A stretch of DNA of 64,000 bases from Chloroflexota bacterium (GCA_003228115.1 QEVV01000010.1:1-64000), one strand, 5' to 3'. Counted from the stretch's first letter, positions 34,378 through 43,736 are shown. The notes: generated by a model from the sequence alone, not told the origin. Made by a program: numbers and translations.

Positions 34378-35619
34378 CTAGAGCGTGTGGTCCGGCTGCG
34401 AAACTAGGGATGCCGACGCGATTGCAGGCGGTTGGGTGCCTTCATCCAAGATGCCCAGCTCTTGTAGGATTCGGATATACCGGTGGGACCAGCGGTGCTC
34501 GCTGAGGCAACGTTGGCGGGCTCGGTGGGCAATCTCCCGACATTCATCAGGGCGGGGAAGGTAATAGCGGAGCAGTTCCAGCATTTCGTCGTGACTGTGC
34601 CAACAGAGAATCTCCTCACCAATACGAAAGTGTTGGGCAAGGTCGGCATTGTAGGTCGTTAGATACAGTCCGCCCCCGGTGGAGGGGATGTCAAAGTCCC
34701 TGCCCTTGACGCTGGTAATCCGCTCAGAGTGAAGGACGCCGCCGTTGCCTAGGTTTATCTGGCTTCTCCGGAATATGTCTACCGGGGCCTCCACCCATGA
34801 AGGCCCACCAGTCGACTTCCAACCATGGCCGAAGATGTGAACCGGCATTCCATGCTTGCCCAGAAAATGGATCATTTTGGGCCGGGACCCGTAGTTGGCG
34901 CCCAAGAAGCTGACAGGAATATCGAATTGCTGGTCTGTTGGATAGTAGGTCTCAGGAGAACAACCTTCAGGCAGGTATATCGCCCTGCCGCCCTCTGCGT
35001 TGACCCAGTCCACGGTAACCCTGGCAGATGTCCACCATAAGTCAAAAGCTGAAACGAGCCCAATGGACCCCTGACGCTGTTCGCCTATCATTCCCATGTC
35101 CCAGGACTGCTTGTCGTCCAAGGACATGTTGACGCAGGGCACACCGTATCGTTCGCGGATGGTCTCGATGGTCGAGGCCAAAATGTGGTTCCCTTGGGCA
35201 TAGGCGAAGAGCCAGTCTACCGGTTGCTTCTGGTGGGCCCTTTCGAAGGCCTGTATTGCTTCGGAGTTGATTCGGCGGCGGAATTCCTGGAATTCCGCCG
35301 AATGGCGTTGCCGATGGCCTAGCCTAACCAGATCGGCATAATCGAATCTGTCGACCGGACCCAGAAGTGCTAGCTCAGGCAACAGGGTCTCGTGCCACGA
35401 GACCGAAGGGAATAATGCAAAGGTATGGACATTGCCAATAGATCGTTTGTGCTTTGCATCCCGGAGCGATGGCGAGGGGACGATTTTCTTCCTTGCGTAA
35501 TACTCGCGCCGCCGCCGGTATGGGCGTTCGACCGACCGCACCCTAAGGGGATGAATAAAGTGCTGGACCAGGCCATTGGTGCGGGCCCTTTGCTTGAGCG
35601 CGCTCAGGAGCCTACGCAT
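34378..35619 (-). CDS. CgeB-like glycosyltransferase
   Basis: A 413-residue protein with the CgeB pattern: SLDDKQSWDMG, FLGANYGSRPKMIHFL, and KGRDFDIPSTGGGLYLTTYNAD followed by an EILCWHSHDEM loop. The frame extends upstream to TTG 35649, but ATG 35619 overlaps the stop of the small gene before it (ATGCGTAG), suggesting coupled translation. Role as for its neighbour: sugar transfer in the surface polysaccharide cluster. Confidence 0.8.
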   Translation of the reverse strand: MRRLLSALKQRARTNGLVQHFIHPLRVRSVERPYRRRREYYARKKIVPSPSLRDAKHKRSIGNVHTFALFPSVSWHETLLPELALLGPVDRFDYADLVRLGHRQRHSAEFQEFRRRINSEAIQAFERAHQKQPVDWLFAYAQGNHILASTIETIRERYGVPCVNMSLDDKQSWDMGMIGEQRQGSIGLVSAFDLWWTSARVTVDWVNAEGGRAIYLPEGCSPETYYPTDQQFDIPVSFLGANYGSRPKMIHFLGKHGMPVHIFGHGWKSTGGPSWVEAPVDIFRRSQINLGNGGVLHSERITSVKGRDFDIPSTGGGLYLTTYNADLAQHFRIGEEILCWHSHDEMLELLRYYLPRPDECREIAHRARQRCLSEHRWSHRYIRILQELGILDEGTQPPAIASASLVSQPDHTL

Positions 35620-35848
35620 CGGGTTGAACCATGTCTTGTTGCTGTTCAAATATGACTGTCTCTCTCATGGAAATCGTCGGCGCCTCTGGAAGTTTCCAAT
35701 GGGTATTTGACAGAGGCTCGGAATCCACATTGGCGTTTTGAAACTGGGGGAGTGGGTCCTGCTCCAGACATCGGTCTTGCTCCCAACCTGCTATCAGAAG
35801 ATCCAGCCTGTCTTTGAGCCAAATCATTCTTCCTGACCTTCTTTTCAT
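35612..35848 (-). CDS. Small coupled protein of unknown function
   Basis: A 78-residue acidic-to-neutral soluble protein. Its ATG (35848) overlaps the asparagine-synthetase-like gene by ATGA, and its TAG overlaps the ATG of the next glycosyltransferase by eight bases. It fills the gap between the two genes exactly, which is hard to explain if it were not translated. No family recognised; Gln/Glu/Pro-rich end. It could be a partner or carrier peptide for its neighbours, but this is speculation. Confidence 0.45.
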   Translation of the reverse strand: MKRRSGRMIWLKDRLDLLIAGWEQDRCLEQDPLPQFQNANVDSEPLSNTHWKLPEAPTISMRETVIFEQQQDMVQPDA

Positions 35849-37422
35849 GAAATTGCCGAGGATGCAAGTGGGTAGAAACCCAGAAGGCAGACGTCGTAGT
35901 TAGCATCAAGGCTTGTTCTGGGCTTGGGGCGAAGTCGCTGCGCCTGTCCTGCAGACAATATCCCTTGGGCGGCCAGCCCCTTGATGGTCGCCAGGAGCGC
36001 CGGCCTTGCCTCTTTCCGCATCGCCCCAAAAAGGTCCTCGGTCCAATAAGGGGTGGTGGGCCGAATCGAGTCGCCGCTCAGAATGGCCAGAGCGATGCAC
36101 GCCCTGGATGTCCATTTGCGAAGAGATCCCTGTGCCCGCTGGCGCCTAGTCGCATTAGCTACGCTCGATGACACGTCCCCCAAGCCTTCAACAGAAGGCG
36201 CCCGGGCTGAGATGAGATGGCGCTGAACCAGCTTGTGCCGGCGTTCCCCTAGCGGTAGTGACAAATAGAGGCGAGCCAAGTCAGGATCGGCAAAGGGAAT
36301 TGCTACTGGACAGCAGTCCCGATAGAGAGACAAGAGTGGGGCAAATGTCTTGGGCTGCCTAATGGTTAGATAGATATATTCGTCGAAGCCGACTGGAAGC
36401 TCAGATTGGCGCCACTCACCATGGACAGTCTCCAAGTCGTTTATCACAGTGTCGCTGGTCTCGCTATCAACGAGAAGTTTCTCAAGGCCCGCTTGGAAGC
36501 GGCCAAACACTCCGCTGTCCGATAGGGCTGGTGCTTTGTCTGATGGGCCTGCCGCGAAGCCCGCCACCGCATCCGCAAAGAATCCGGAAACCAGGAGGGG
36601 CGGAGGACGAGTTCCGACATATTGTTTGAGGAAGGAGTGGAGATGGCCGTGCGCTGGGGGTACGGAACCTCCGAAAAAGTCCCAAAACGGCTGGATCTGA
36701 TCCTTGAATAGAGTGCGGGGGGTTGGATGGATGATATGGCGCTTGATGGACAGACGGCGACAGATCTCCCTCGCCAGCGTCACCTCCCTCGAGGTAGGGG
36801 ATAAGGCGTATGTCATCGCCACAATGCGGCTGGGGTCTCCTGTTGTGGCGAGATAAGCTGCCAGAAGTCGGCTGTCAAGACCGCCACTGAGGGGGAGAAG
36901 GATCTCGCCATCGCCCACGAGGCTCCAGTAGTCGCGACATAGCGATTCCAAGCGGTCACCAATCCTCTGAAGCAATTCCGCTGTTGGGACTTCTTGCTTC
37001 GGAGGGGCTAGAAGGGGCTCTGGCGAGTATGTAATCGATCCGGTGCGCCGTTCAAACACAAGGTTGCTGCTGCTAGGTGCCTGCTTGACATGCTGCCAAG
37101 GAGTTCGGGTTGAGAGGCAAGAGCCGTAGATAACCAACTCCCAGAAACCAGCCCTATCAATTGCCTGGGGTGATGCCTGGCGAGACTCCCCAGCCAGATT
37201 CAGAAGAGTTTCTCCCTTTTTAGTGTCGAGAAAGACGGGCACGGTGCCGAAGTTGTCAGTCTGGACGACGACGCGTTCTTCCGTGTTTGCTATGAGTGAC
37301 CCGTTAGAGGAGCGCCAGGGGTGCTCGTTGCCCGCTTCAACGGGATTGAGACCTGGATTGAACGGTATCCATCCCTCTGAGGAGCTATTGTTTGACGCAG
37401 GTAGATTGGATTGCATGCTCAT
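35845..37422 (-). CDS. Asparagine-synthetase-like protein
   Basis: About 525 residues with an N-terminal glutaminase-like fold that lacks the catalytic Cys at position 2, and a C-terminal ATP-pyrophosphatase domain with PLSGGLDSRLLAAYL (PP-loop SGGxDS). It may adenylate and amidate a carboxyl group of a sugar or an unknown substrate. ATG 37422 is taken as start because the upstream frame is occupied by the tRNA gene at 37507-37580. First gene of the polysaccharide cluster; related AsnB-like genes often occur in glycan islands. Confidence 0.85.
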   Translation of the reverse strand: MSMQSNLPASNNSSSEGWIPFNPGLNPVEAGNEHPWRSSNGSLIANTEERVVVQTDNFGTVPVFLDTKKGETLLNLAGESRQASPQAIDRAGFWELVIYGSCLSTRTPWQHVKQAPSSSNLVFERRTGSITYSPEPLLAPPKQEVPTAELLQRIGDRLESLCRDYWSLVGDGEILLPLSGGLDSRLLAAYLATTGDPSRIVAMTYALSPTSREVTLAREICRRLSIKRHIIHPTPRTLFKDQIQPFWDFFGGSVPPAHGHLHSFLKQYVGTRPPPLLVSGFFADAVAGFAAGPSDKAPALSDSGVFGRFQAGLEKLLVDSETSDTVINDLETVHGEWRQSELPVGFDEYIYLTIRQPKTFAPLLSLYRDCCPVAIPFADPDLARLYLSLPLGERRHKLVQRHLISARAPSVEGLGDVSSSVANATRRQRAQGSLRKWTSRACIALAILSGDSIRPTTPYWTEDLFGAMRKEARPALLATIKGLAAQGILSAGQAQRLRPKPRTSLDANYDVCLLGFYPLASSAIS

Positions 37423-37506
37423 TTCTAAACCGTTGGCCTCCACACTCAGCGCCGGTCGGGGAAAGGCATCACGGCCCAATGGCTCTCTTCTTGATGCTTT
37501 GCGGAC

Positions 37507-37580
37507 TGGCTGCCCGGCCTGGGATCGAACCAGGGATTTCAGCTCCAAAGGCTGACGTGCTACCTCTACACCACCGGGCA
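37507..37580 (-). tRNA. trnQ: tRNA-Gln (TTG)
   Basis: A 71-base cloverleaf plus encoded CCA. The 7-bp acceptor stem TGCCCGG pairs with CCGGGCA, the anticodon stem TCAGC/GCTGA frames the loop CTTTGGA, giving anticodon TTG, and the T arm is CCTGG-TTCGATC-CCAGG. The 3' end faces the polysaccharide island, with no gap except the CCA. Confidence 0.95.
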
Positions 37581-37625
37581 GGGAGAAGGGCGATCGGTCG
37601 GGGATACGAGGGAGGATTCCTAGCC

Positions 37626-37653
37626 ATTATAGCATGGGCACGCTGGTCGTCAG
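37626..37653 (-). promoter_or_regulatory. Promoter of tRNA-Gln
   Basis: A perfect TATAAT at 37626-37631 preceded by TGC, an extended -10, and a weak -35 (CTGACG, 37648-37653) 16 bases further up. It lies about 45 bases before the tRNA 5' end. Confidence 0.6.
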
Positions 37654-37747
37654 TGTCTCTGGCTCCTTGTGGGCCCTCCAAGGTTCGGTTACCATGAGTC
37701 GTCGAATATCGGACTCCATTCACTTCTATTTTCCTCGGACGGTTCCC

Positions 37748-38512
37748 ATGAGCAAACTGATCGATAAGTTGGAGCATATCCAGGCTGGCAACCCACAGCC
37801 CCTGGGCTTCGGGGCTCTGTCTTCCCAAGCCCGCACATCCTCCATGCTCCTCATTGCCTCTATGTCGGCCAAGGACGCTGGCAAGGCGAAGGGTCTTGGG
37901 TCCTTGGGCGTCGACGGCATCATAGTTAGAGCCGAAGACCCTGCTTCAGCCAAATCGCCGGGTGAGGGCCTTTTGTGGGGCGCCTGGCTTAATGGCGCAA
38001 GCAACGAGGGCGTCGATTCCCTGAAGGAGGCGGGCTGCGACTTCATTGTTTTTGACCCTGACAAGATGCCGCTGTCCGTTTTGGATCGAAAGGATCAAGG
38101 CCGCGTCCTGGTTCTGGGCACCGAGTTGTCTGTCGATCAGCGGCGCACAGTGGATGCCTTGCCGGTGGATGTAGTGCTGATAGCTCCTGACCGGGACTCT
38201 GACTCCCTTACGGTGAAGGGCCTTATGGATATCCTGACCTTGGCCTGGGGCACCGGAAAGTCGGCGCTGCTTTCGTGGAACGGTCCTCTGACCAAGAGTG
38301 AGCTTGAGGGCCTGCGCGGAGCAGATATCATTGGTATCGTCGTCGACACTTCCAAGGCGGAGGCAGGCGTGATTGAGGGCCTCAAGAAGGCCATCGACAG
38401 CCTTCCCCGCAAAGCCAGTCATCAACGGGGCGGCCGGCACTCCGCCACCATCCCGCAGGCTGCAGGGTTCATTACCGGCGGTGAAGACGAATACGAAGAG
38501 GACGACGACTAG
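37748..38512 (+). CDS. Conserved Chloroflexi-type protein of unknown function
   Basis: A 254-residue soluble protein. ATG 37748 (MSKLIDKLEH) is chosen because the upstream codons look noncoding. Repeated beta-alpha units (LLIASMS, VDGIIVRAED, FIVFDP, VLVLGTELS, VDVVLIAPD, ALLSWNG, IIGIVVD) suggest a TIM-barrel with no obvious catalytic motif, and the C-terminal tail GGEDEYEEDDD is strongly acidic. Function not recognised. It is divergent from the tRNA. Confidence 0.75.
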   Translation: MSKLIDKLEHIQAGNPQPLGFGALSSQARTSSMLLIASMSAKDAGKAKGLGSLGVDGIIVRAEDPASAKSPGEGLLWGAWLNGASNEGVDSLKEAGCDFIVFDPDKMPLSVLDRKDQGRVLVLGTELSVDQRRTVDALPVDVVLIAPDRDSDSLTVKGLMDILTLAWGTGKSALLSWNGPLTKSELEGLRGADIIGIVVDTSKAEAGVIEGLKKAIDSLPRKASHQRGGRHSATIPQAAGFITGGEDEYEEDDD

Positions 38513-38560
38513 CCTCGCGACCCAGGCGCCCTCTGAACCTTTGGCCCCTGGAGCTGGAAA

Positions 38561-38770
38561 ATGCCGGACCTCTCTCTGAGCACCTGGATCTGGCTGCTTC
38601 TGACCGGAGCCCTGTCCCTTTTCGCTTTCCCTGCTGCTCGCAGGTTCATCCTCCGCAACAACGACCCCCTCATCGAGCGGCTGAAGCGCCACGAGCTTCT
38701 GAGCGGCCTATGTTGCATGGCTCGGGACCTCGGCGCTGCAGATACTCCTCGTATTCGCGGTAGTTCCTAG
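38561..38770 (+). CDS. Small membrane protein
   Basis: A possible 69-residue protein with one N-terminal membrane helix (WIWLLLTGALSLFAF) and a basic tail. ATG 38561 follows GGAGCTGGAAA. No family recognised. It is 48 bases after the unknown protein gene and could share its transcript. Confidence 0.4.
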   Translation: MPDLSLSTWIWLLLTGALSLFAFPAARRFILRNNDPLIERLKRHELLSGLCCMARDLGAADTPRIRGSS

Positions 38771-38829
38771 TTCTCATATCGCGCCTTACAATGTGGCTTC
38801 ATGGTAGTCATGTAACGGAAGGTTTATAT

Positions 38830-39897
38830 ATGCCACTCGACTTCATTTCAGAAAACCTCCTTCTAGCTTTGGCCCTATTCGTTGTCTTCTTAATAGCCGC
38901 CGTCGCTTTACATGTGATTCTGCGAATCAGCGCCGGTCGTATACGGCGGCGGGCCCCCGAGGGCCTTGCCTATGAGGCTATCAAGGGACTAAGCAACTCA
39001 GCGGTCCTATTTCTTGCATTTTTGGGCATCGTGCTCGCCCTTAGAGCCCTACCTGATCTAGAGTCCTGGCAAACCACGTTTACCAGGGCTTGGACCTTAC
39101 TATCGGTGCTCTTAGTGGCTCGTGTACTGGCCAACATCGCCAGCGTGGCGGCCAGTTGGTATATCAGAACAGTGGCGCCCCGGACTGCGACCCAAGCCGA
39201 TGACAGAATGGTGCCAATCTTACGTCGCATCGTATTGGTAGTCATCTATGGTCTTGCTGCCCTTATAGCTTTGGATACTCTGGGGGTTTCAATTACCCCT
39301 CTCTTGGGAGGCCTGGGCATCACTGGCTTGGCCGTGGCTCTTGCGTTGCAGCCTACCTTGAGCAACTTCTTCGCTGGCACATATGTCCTCACCGACACTG
39401 CCATTCACCCCGGAGACTACATTGAGCTGCAAGGAGGCCCGGCTGGTTATGTGATTGATATCGGCTGGCGCAGCACTAAGATCCGAACCTGGCTAAATAA
39501 TCTAGTGATTATCCCCAACTCAATCGTGGCCGATACGATCGTTATGAACTACCAGGGTCCAGATCCAGCCCTGAACGTCTTGGTCACCTGCGGCGTAAGC
39601 TATAGCAGCGATCTTGCAAAGGTGGAGCGAGTGAGCCTTGAAGTGGCCCGTGAAGTGCTGCAGGAAGTCCCTGGAGCAGTGAGTACAGAGGATCCCTGGT
39701 TTGGCTACGATAGTTTCGGTGACTCTAATATTGGGTTTTGGATCTTCCTTCAGGCTGAGGACAGAATAGGCAGCTTTGTAGTTACCAATGAGCTGATCAA
39801 GCGTCTCCATGCTCGTTTTGCCGAGGAGAGCATCGAGATCAATTACCCGGTGCGCAAACTGGTATATCCAGATGGAGCCGGTAGAAAAGAGGTTTAG
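38830..39897 (+). CDS. Mechanosensitive ion channel, MscS family
   Basis: A 355-residue inner-membrane channel that opens on hypo-osmotic shock. ATG 38830 follows GGAAGG. About four membrane helices precede the pore helix GGLGITGLAVALALQPTLSNFFAG, which has the Gly/Ala pattern of MscS TM3, followed by the beta domain with GDYIEL, the WRSTKIRTWLNNLVIIPNS motif and the alpha/beta C-terminal cage. The family's usual position of the last Arg-rich end is kept. Confidence 0.93.
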   Translation: MPLDFISENLLLALALFVVFLIAAVALHVILRISAGRIRRRAPEGLAYEAIKGLSNSAVLFLAFLGIVLALRALPDLESWQTTFTRAWTLLSVLLVARVLANIASVAASWYIRTVAPRTATQADDRMVPILRRIVLVVIYGLAALIALDTLGVSITPLLGGLGITGLAVALALQPTLSNFFAGTYVLTDTAIHPGDYIELQGGPAGYVIDIGWRSTKIRTWLNNLVIIPNSIVADTIVMNYQGPDPALNVLVTCGVSYSSDLAKVERVSLEVAREVLQEVPGAVSTEDPWFGYDSFGDSNIGFWIFLQAEDRIGSFVVTNELIKRLHARFAEESIEINYPVRKLVYPDGAGRKEV

Positions 39898-40230
39898 CGG
39901 TACTGCTCCTGTAGAAATCTCGGGGTATTCTCCAACCTCGATTGCGGAACGCTGGGCCTCAAGGTGAGGGCGTCATTGTTTCTTCGGCTTGGACCCCTAC
40001 CCGCAAGGTGCCGTCGGGCTAATAGCATTTGGTTTAGAATAGATTGCCGATGTGCTTCGAGAGCTTTCTAGCTTGCTCACCCCATGCGTGGGGATGGTTA
40101 TGGAAGCCTCCGAAAACGAACAGGCCCATGCCTTGCAGGGCATGGGCGAGGACACGCCGCATTCGATGGGAGAGGAAACTGAGGCGGCTACTCGAATGCC
40201 AGAAGACTCACCCGGGTGAGGCGGTAGGCC
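39898..40230 (+). other. Intergenic region with one hairpin
   Basis: About 330 bases with no gene-like frame. A 9-bp stem GCCCATGCC/GGCATGGGC lies at 40124-40147 without a T-tract. A segment at 40074-40101 resembles a single type I-E CRISPR repeat but is not repeated. No promoter is obvious. Confidence 0.4.
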
Positions 40231-41391
40231 ATGACGCAGGCTCCACAGAAGTTCGATCTGCTGCTCAAGGGCGGCACGCTCTTGGATCCCGGCCAGGGAA
40301 TCCACCTACTCAGGGACGTCGCCTTCTCAGGAGGCAGGGTAGCTGAAGTTGCCGAGCACATTGCCGGCGACCTTGCGTTAGACGTGCTGGATGCCAAGGG
40401 CAAGCTGGTTACTCCCGGACTCATTGACGTACATGGGCACTACTACCATGGAAATGGGGCGTTGTCGGTGGACGCAAGGCGGAGCGCCCTTCCGGCTGGT
40501 GTCACAACGGTTGTCGACGCCGGGAGCGCAGGGTGGGCTAACTACGGGGCCCTCAGGGACTACGTTGCACCTGCCAGCGGCCTGCGCATGCTCGCCTTTC
40601 TGCACATAGGCGCCATCGGTCTGGTCACGAGCCAGGTGCTGAAGGGAGAACTTCACGACACACGCGTCATCGATGTCGATAGAACGGCTCAACATGTCCT
40701 GGATAATCCAGGCTTCGCCGTAGGCGTCAAGGTGCGCATGTTTATAAACTCCATTGCCTATTGGGATGCCCAGCAAGTGCTTCGCCAGGCCCGTGCCGCG
40801 GCAGACCAGAGCAAGACGCGGCTCATGGTCCATGTGAGCAACCCTCCTATTCCCCTACCTGAGATCCTGGATGTTATGGGGTCCGGCGATGTGGTTACCC
40901 ACGTGTACAACGGGAACCAGGAACACATCCTCGACGCCCAGGGCAAGGTCCGGCCCGAGGTGCGGGCTGCGATGGACCGTGGTGTCGTGATGGACGTGGC
41001 CCATGCTGGGATTCACTGCGACATCGGCATCGTGCGGGAAGCATTGGCTCAAGGGTTTCCGCCGACCACGATCAGCACCGATATCCACCATGGACCCGCC
41101 GAACGAGTGCTGTATCAACTGAACGACTTGATTGGCAAATTCGTAGCCCTAGGGCTCTCGCTGGACGATGCAGTGGCTGCTACTACGGCTAGCCCCGCCC
41201 AGATATTGGGCTTGGCTGATGAGATCGGTTCGTTGCGGGTTGGCATGGCGGGTGATGCCGCCGTCTTCGACCGCGACGAAGGCGATCACACCTGGCAGGA
41301 TGCCGCTGGTAACATGGTGAAAGGCAGCCTCAAGCTGCACACTTTCGCTACGGTGAGGGACGGGGCTGTTCTCTGGCGGCGTCCTGAATGA
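40231..41391 (+). CDS. Amidohydrolase/deacetylase family metallohydrolase
   Basis: A 386-residue dihydroorotase-like enzyme of the EF_0837/AHA_3915 deacetylase type. Metal-binding motif GLIDVHGHYY (HxH), the bridging lysine in VGVKVRM, His in MVHVSNPP and THVYNG, and the catalytic Asp in STDIHHGP. It differs from the four Amidohydrolase_2 proteins. Likely hydrolyses an N-acyl or cyclic amide. Its stop overlaps the ATG of otsB (ATGA), so the two are co-transcribed. Confidence 0.88.
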   Translation: MTQAPQKFDLLLKGGTLLDPGQGIHLLRDVAFSGGRVAEVAEHIAGDLALDVLDAKGKLVTPGLIDVHGHYYHGNGALSVDARRSALPAGVTTVVDAGSAGWANYGALRDYVAPASGLRMLAFLHIGAIGLVTSQVLKGELHDTRVIDVDRTAQHVLDNPGFAVGVKVRMFINSIAYWDAQQVLRQARAAADQSKTRLMVHVSNPPIPLPEILDVMGSGDVVTHVYNGNQEHILDAQGKVRPEVRAAMDRGVVMDVAHAGIHCDIGIVREALAQGFPPTTISTDIHHGPAERVLYQLNDLIGKFVALGLSLDDAVAATTASPAQILGLADEIGSLRVGMAGDAAVFDRDEGDHTWQDAAGNMVKGSLKLHTFATVRDGAVLWRRPE

Positions 41392-42218
41392 CCGTCCCAG
41401 AGCGTCCAAGCCTCTTAGAGAATCTGGATCGAGTTAGGGAGCTACTGAGGGCGCAGTCCTTCGGTCTCTTTACTGACGTTGATGGCACCATTGCTCCTAC
41501 ATCCCGCACACCCGATGCCGCCATAGTTGAACCGGCTTGTGCTGAGTCGCTTAGGTCTATGGTCGGCAGGTTTCTCTTGGTTGCCGCTGTTTCGGGACGC
41601 TCCATGGAAGACTTGCGCCGCATGCTGACCGTCGATGGGATGGTCTATGTGGCCAATCATGGGATGGAGCGCTGGCGGGATAATCATTCAGACGTGGCGC
41701 CTGGGGCGCAGGCCTACTACGCTGAAGTGCGCCAAGCTCTTGAGGAGATCAAGGATAGCTTGATCGACGATGGCATCGCCGTAGAAGACAAGGGCGTGGT
41801 CGTAGCCTTTCACTACCGCCTGGCTTCTGACCCTGTGGGGGCAGAGCGGCGACTACGCGAGGCCATAGCGAAATCCCTAGGGGCGCGTCGGCTGGCGGTC
41901 CACGCCGGCAAGATGCTTATCGAAGTGAAGCCCCCGGTGGAGCTCAGTAAGGGAACGGCACTGAGGGAGCTTATAGCCGAGTTTGGCCTCAACGCGGGCA
42001 TTTACCTTGGAGATGACCGGACCGACGTTGAGGCCATGACGGCCTTGAGAGAGCTCAGGGGAAAGGGGTTTGACGGGATTGGTGTCGGTGTACTGGGAGG
42101 GGCTGAGACTCCTCCAGGGCTGCTTGAAGCCTGCGACTACACACTGGCTTCAGTGGACGAGGTCTGTCGTTTCTACGCCTGGCTGGCGGAGGAGAGCCGA
42201 GGCCTCGAAAGGGGATAG
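41388..42218 (+). CDS. otsB: Trehalose-6-phosphate phosphatase
   Basis: A 276-residue HAD-superfamily phosphatase that removes phosphate from trehalose-6-phosphate. DVDGTIAP (30-37) holds the two catalytic Asp residues; SGRS, the AFHYR block with the second Asp-binding region and GDDRTD near the C terminus are typical of OtsB. Its ATG overlaps the previous gene, and its last 69 bases overlap the convergent otsA gene. Confidence 0.95.
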   Translation: MTVPERPSLLENLDRVRELLRAQSFGLFTDVDGTIAPTSRTPDAAIVEPACAESLRSMVGRFLLVAAVSGRSMEDLRRMLTVDGMVYVANHGMERWRDNHSDVAPGAQAYYAEVRQALEEIKDSLIDDGIAVEDKGVVVAFHYRLASDPVGAERRLREAIAKSLGARRLAVHAGKMLIEVKPPVELSKGTALRELIAEFGLNAGIYLGDDRTDVEAMTALRELRGKGFDGIGVGVLGGAETPPGLLEACDYTLASVDEVCRFYAWLAEESRGLERG

Positions 42219-43736
42219 GTCAACGATGTTTCGCAGGTCCATCATTTGCCGGGTAAGCCAGTCGATAACATCAGCGCTTTCTATGACTTCTGTCAGTATG
42301 TCTGACCTACGCTGGCGCTCCTCCTGCGGCATGGTGAGCGCTTCATAGAGTGCCTTGGATGTTCCGAAGATGTCTGCAGGCGCTACCGAAAGAGCCCCCT
42401 CTGCAAGCTGCTCCTGGGCCCCTACGGTTTCGGAAAGAACGAGAACTCCGGCTTTCGTGTTGACTACTGGACCTTCCTTGGCAACCAAGTTCATCCCATC
42501 GATGACGGGATTCACCAGTAGCACGTCGTAGAGACGCATCCCCGCCAGAGCCTGAACGTAGTTGTTCTCCAAGAACATGGTTATGGGTTGCCAGTCCGGA
42601 GTGCCGTAAGCAGCGTTGATCCGCTCCACGATCTCTTCAACATCTCGCTGGTAGCGCTTGTACTGAGATATATGCGTTCTAGAAGGGACGATGAAGGCTA
42701 TGAAGTTCACCTCGCCCCGCAGCTCAGGGTGACGCTCCAAAAGCAATTCAAAGGCCCGGAAACCTCGAAGGATGTTCTTGCTTGGCTCAGATCTGTCCAC
42801 CCTCATGATGGTGTGCTTGTTGCACAGACGGGCGATGTTTCGCTCGTATTCCTGCGCTCGAGTAGACGTAGCGATCCGGCGGACCTCTGCCACGTCAATG
42901 GAAATGGGGTAAGAGCGGACCTGCGTATTGTGGCCCTGGAAGAGCATCGTTTGTTTGTCGTGGTCCACGTGGACTCCGTCCAAGAAGTCCTCGCAAGTAT
43001 GAAGGAAGCGCCGCACGTCTCGCTGAGTCTGAAACCCAAGGATGTCGCAGGAACAAAGGCTTTTAACGATCGCCGTGCGCATCTCCTTGGGAAGCAGTTG
43101 CCAATAGGTGGATGTTGGCCAGGGGATGTGGCTGAAATGAGAGATAACGGCGTTAGGCACCAGCTTTCTCACATAGTCAGGAGCTAGGTAAAGCTGGTAG
43201 TCATGGATCATCACATAGCATTGCTGTCCCGACCGGTCAGCTTCTTTGGCGATTTCCCTGGCGAAGGCGAGGTTTACGGGTACGTAGCCATGCTCCCAGG
43301 CGTCATAGACAGCGGTATCAATGTTGGGGCTGTGGGGTATGTTCCACATGTAGTGCTGCAGGAACCAGAGCAGCGGATTACAAATCACGTTGTAGAAGCG
43401 GTGGTACATGCGTCGAGGGGTGACCACGAATTTGGTCTGCACTCTCTGGCCGGAAAGCGGAACCACCTCGTCTGAAGAAGCTTGGGCGGCCCTGCGGTCT
43501 CCTTCACCCATAGCGCTGGCGATCCAGGTGAAGTCGACGTACTTAGTGAGGGCGCTGAGAGCGGTGACAACGCCGCCGCTGCCTCGCTTGGCTTGGAGCT
43601 TACCCTCGGCGTCAACGACGTAGTCCACGGGGCCGCGGTTGGAAGCGAGGATCATCTTCCTGGTGCGGAACATGTCCTCGCATAGTTCAATCAATTGGGC
43701 GACGCGCTGGTCAGGAAACCCGTTGGTGCCCGCCAT
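42150..43736 (-). CDS. otsA: Trehalose-6-phosphate synthase
   Basis: A 528-residue GT20 enzyme making trehalose-6-phosphate from UDP- or ADP-glucose and glucose-6-phosphate. Motifs in order: SNRGPV, GSGGVVTAL, HDYQLYLAPDYVRK, ISHFSHIPWP, RVDRSEPSKNI and DGMNLVAKE, all diagnostic. Its 3' end lies inside the convergent otsB gene. A promoter with TATAAT lies 72 bases upstream of the ATG. It is complete and lacks a fused phosphatase domain. Confidence 0.95.
   Translation of the reverse strand: MAGTNGFPDQRVAQLIELCEDMFRTRKMILASNRGPVDYVVDAEGKLQAKRGSGGVVTALSALTKYVDFTWIASAMGEGDRRAAQASSDEVVPLSGQRVQTKFVVTPRRMYHRFYNVICNPLLWFLQHYMWNIPHSPNIDTAVYDAWEHGYVPVNLAFAREIAKEADRSGQQCYVMIHDYQLYLAPDYVRKLVPNAVISHFSHIPWPTSTYWQLLPKEMRTAIVKSLCSCDILGFQTQRDVRRFLHTCEDFLDGVHVDHDKQTMLFQGHNTQVRSYPISIDVAEVRRIATSTRAQEYERNIARLCNKHTIMRVDRSEPSKNILRGFRAFELLLERHPELRGEVNFIAFIVPSRTHISQYKRYQRDVEEIVERINAAYGTPDWQPITMFLENNYVQALAGMRLYDVLLVNPVIDGMNLVAKEGPVVNTKAGVLVLSETVGAQEQLAEGALSVAPADIFGTSKALYEALTMPQEERQRRSDILTEVIESADVIDWLTRQMMDLRNIVDLSPFEASALLRQPGVETTDLVH

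Noticed and set aside
40074..40102. Segment resembling one type I-E CRISPR repeat (CACCCC-ATGC-GTGGGGATGG)
   Set aside because: Only one copy, no spacer-repeat periodicity and no cas genes in the window; a short GC hairpin is enough to explain it.
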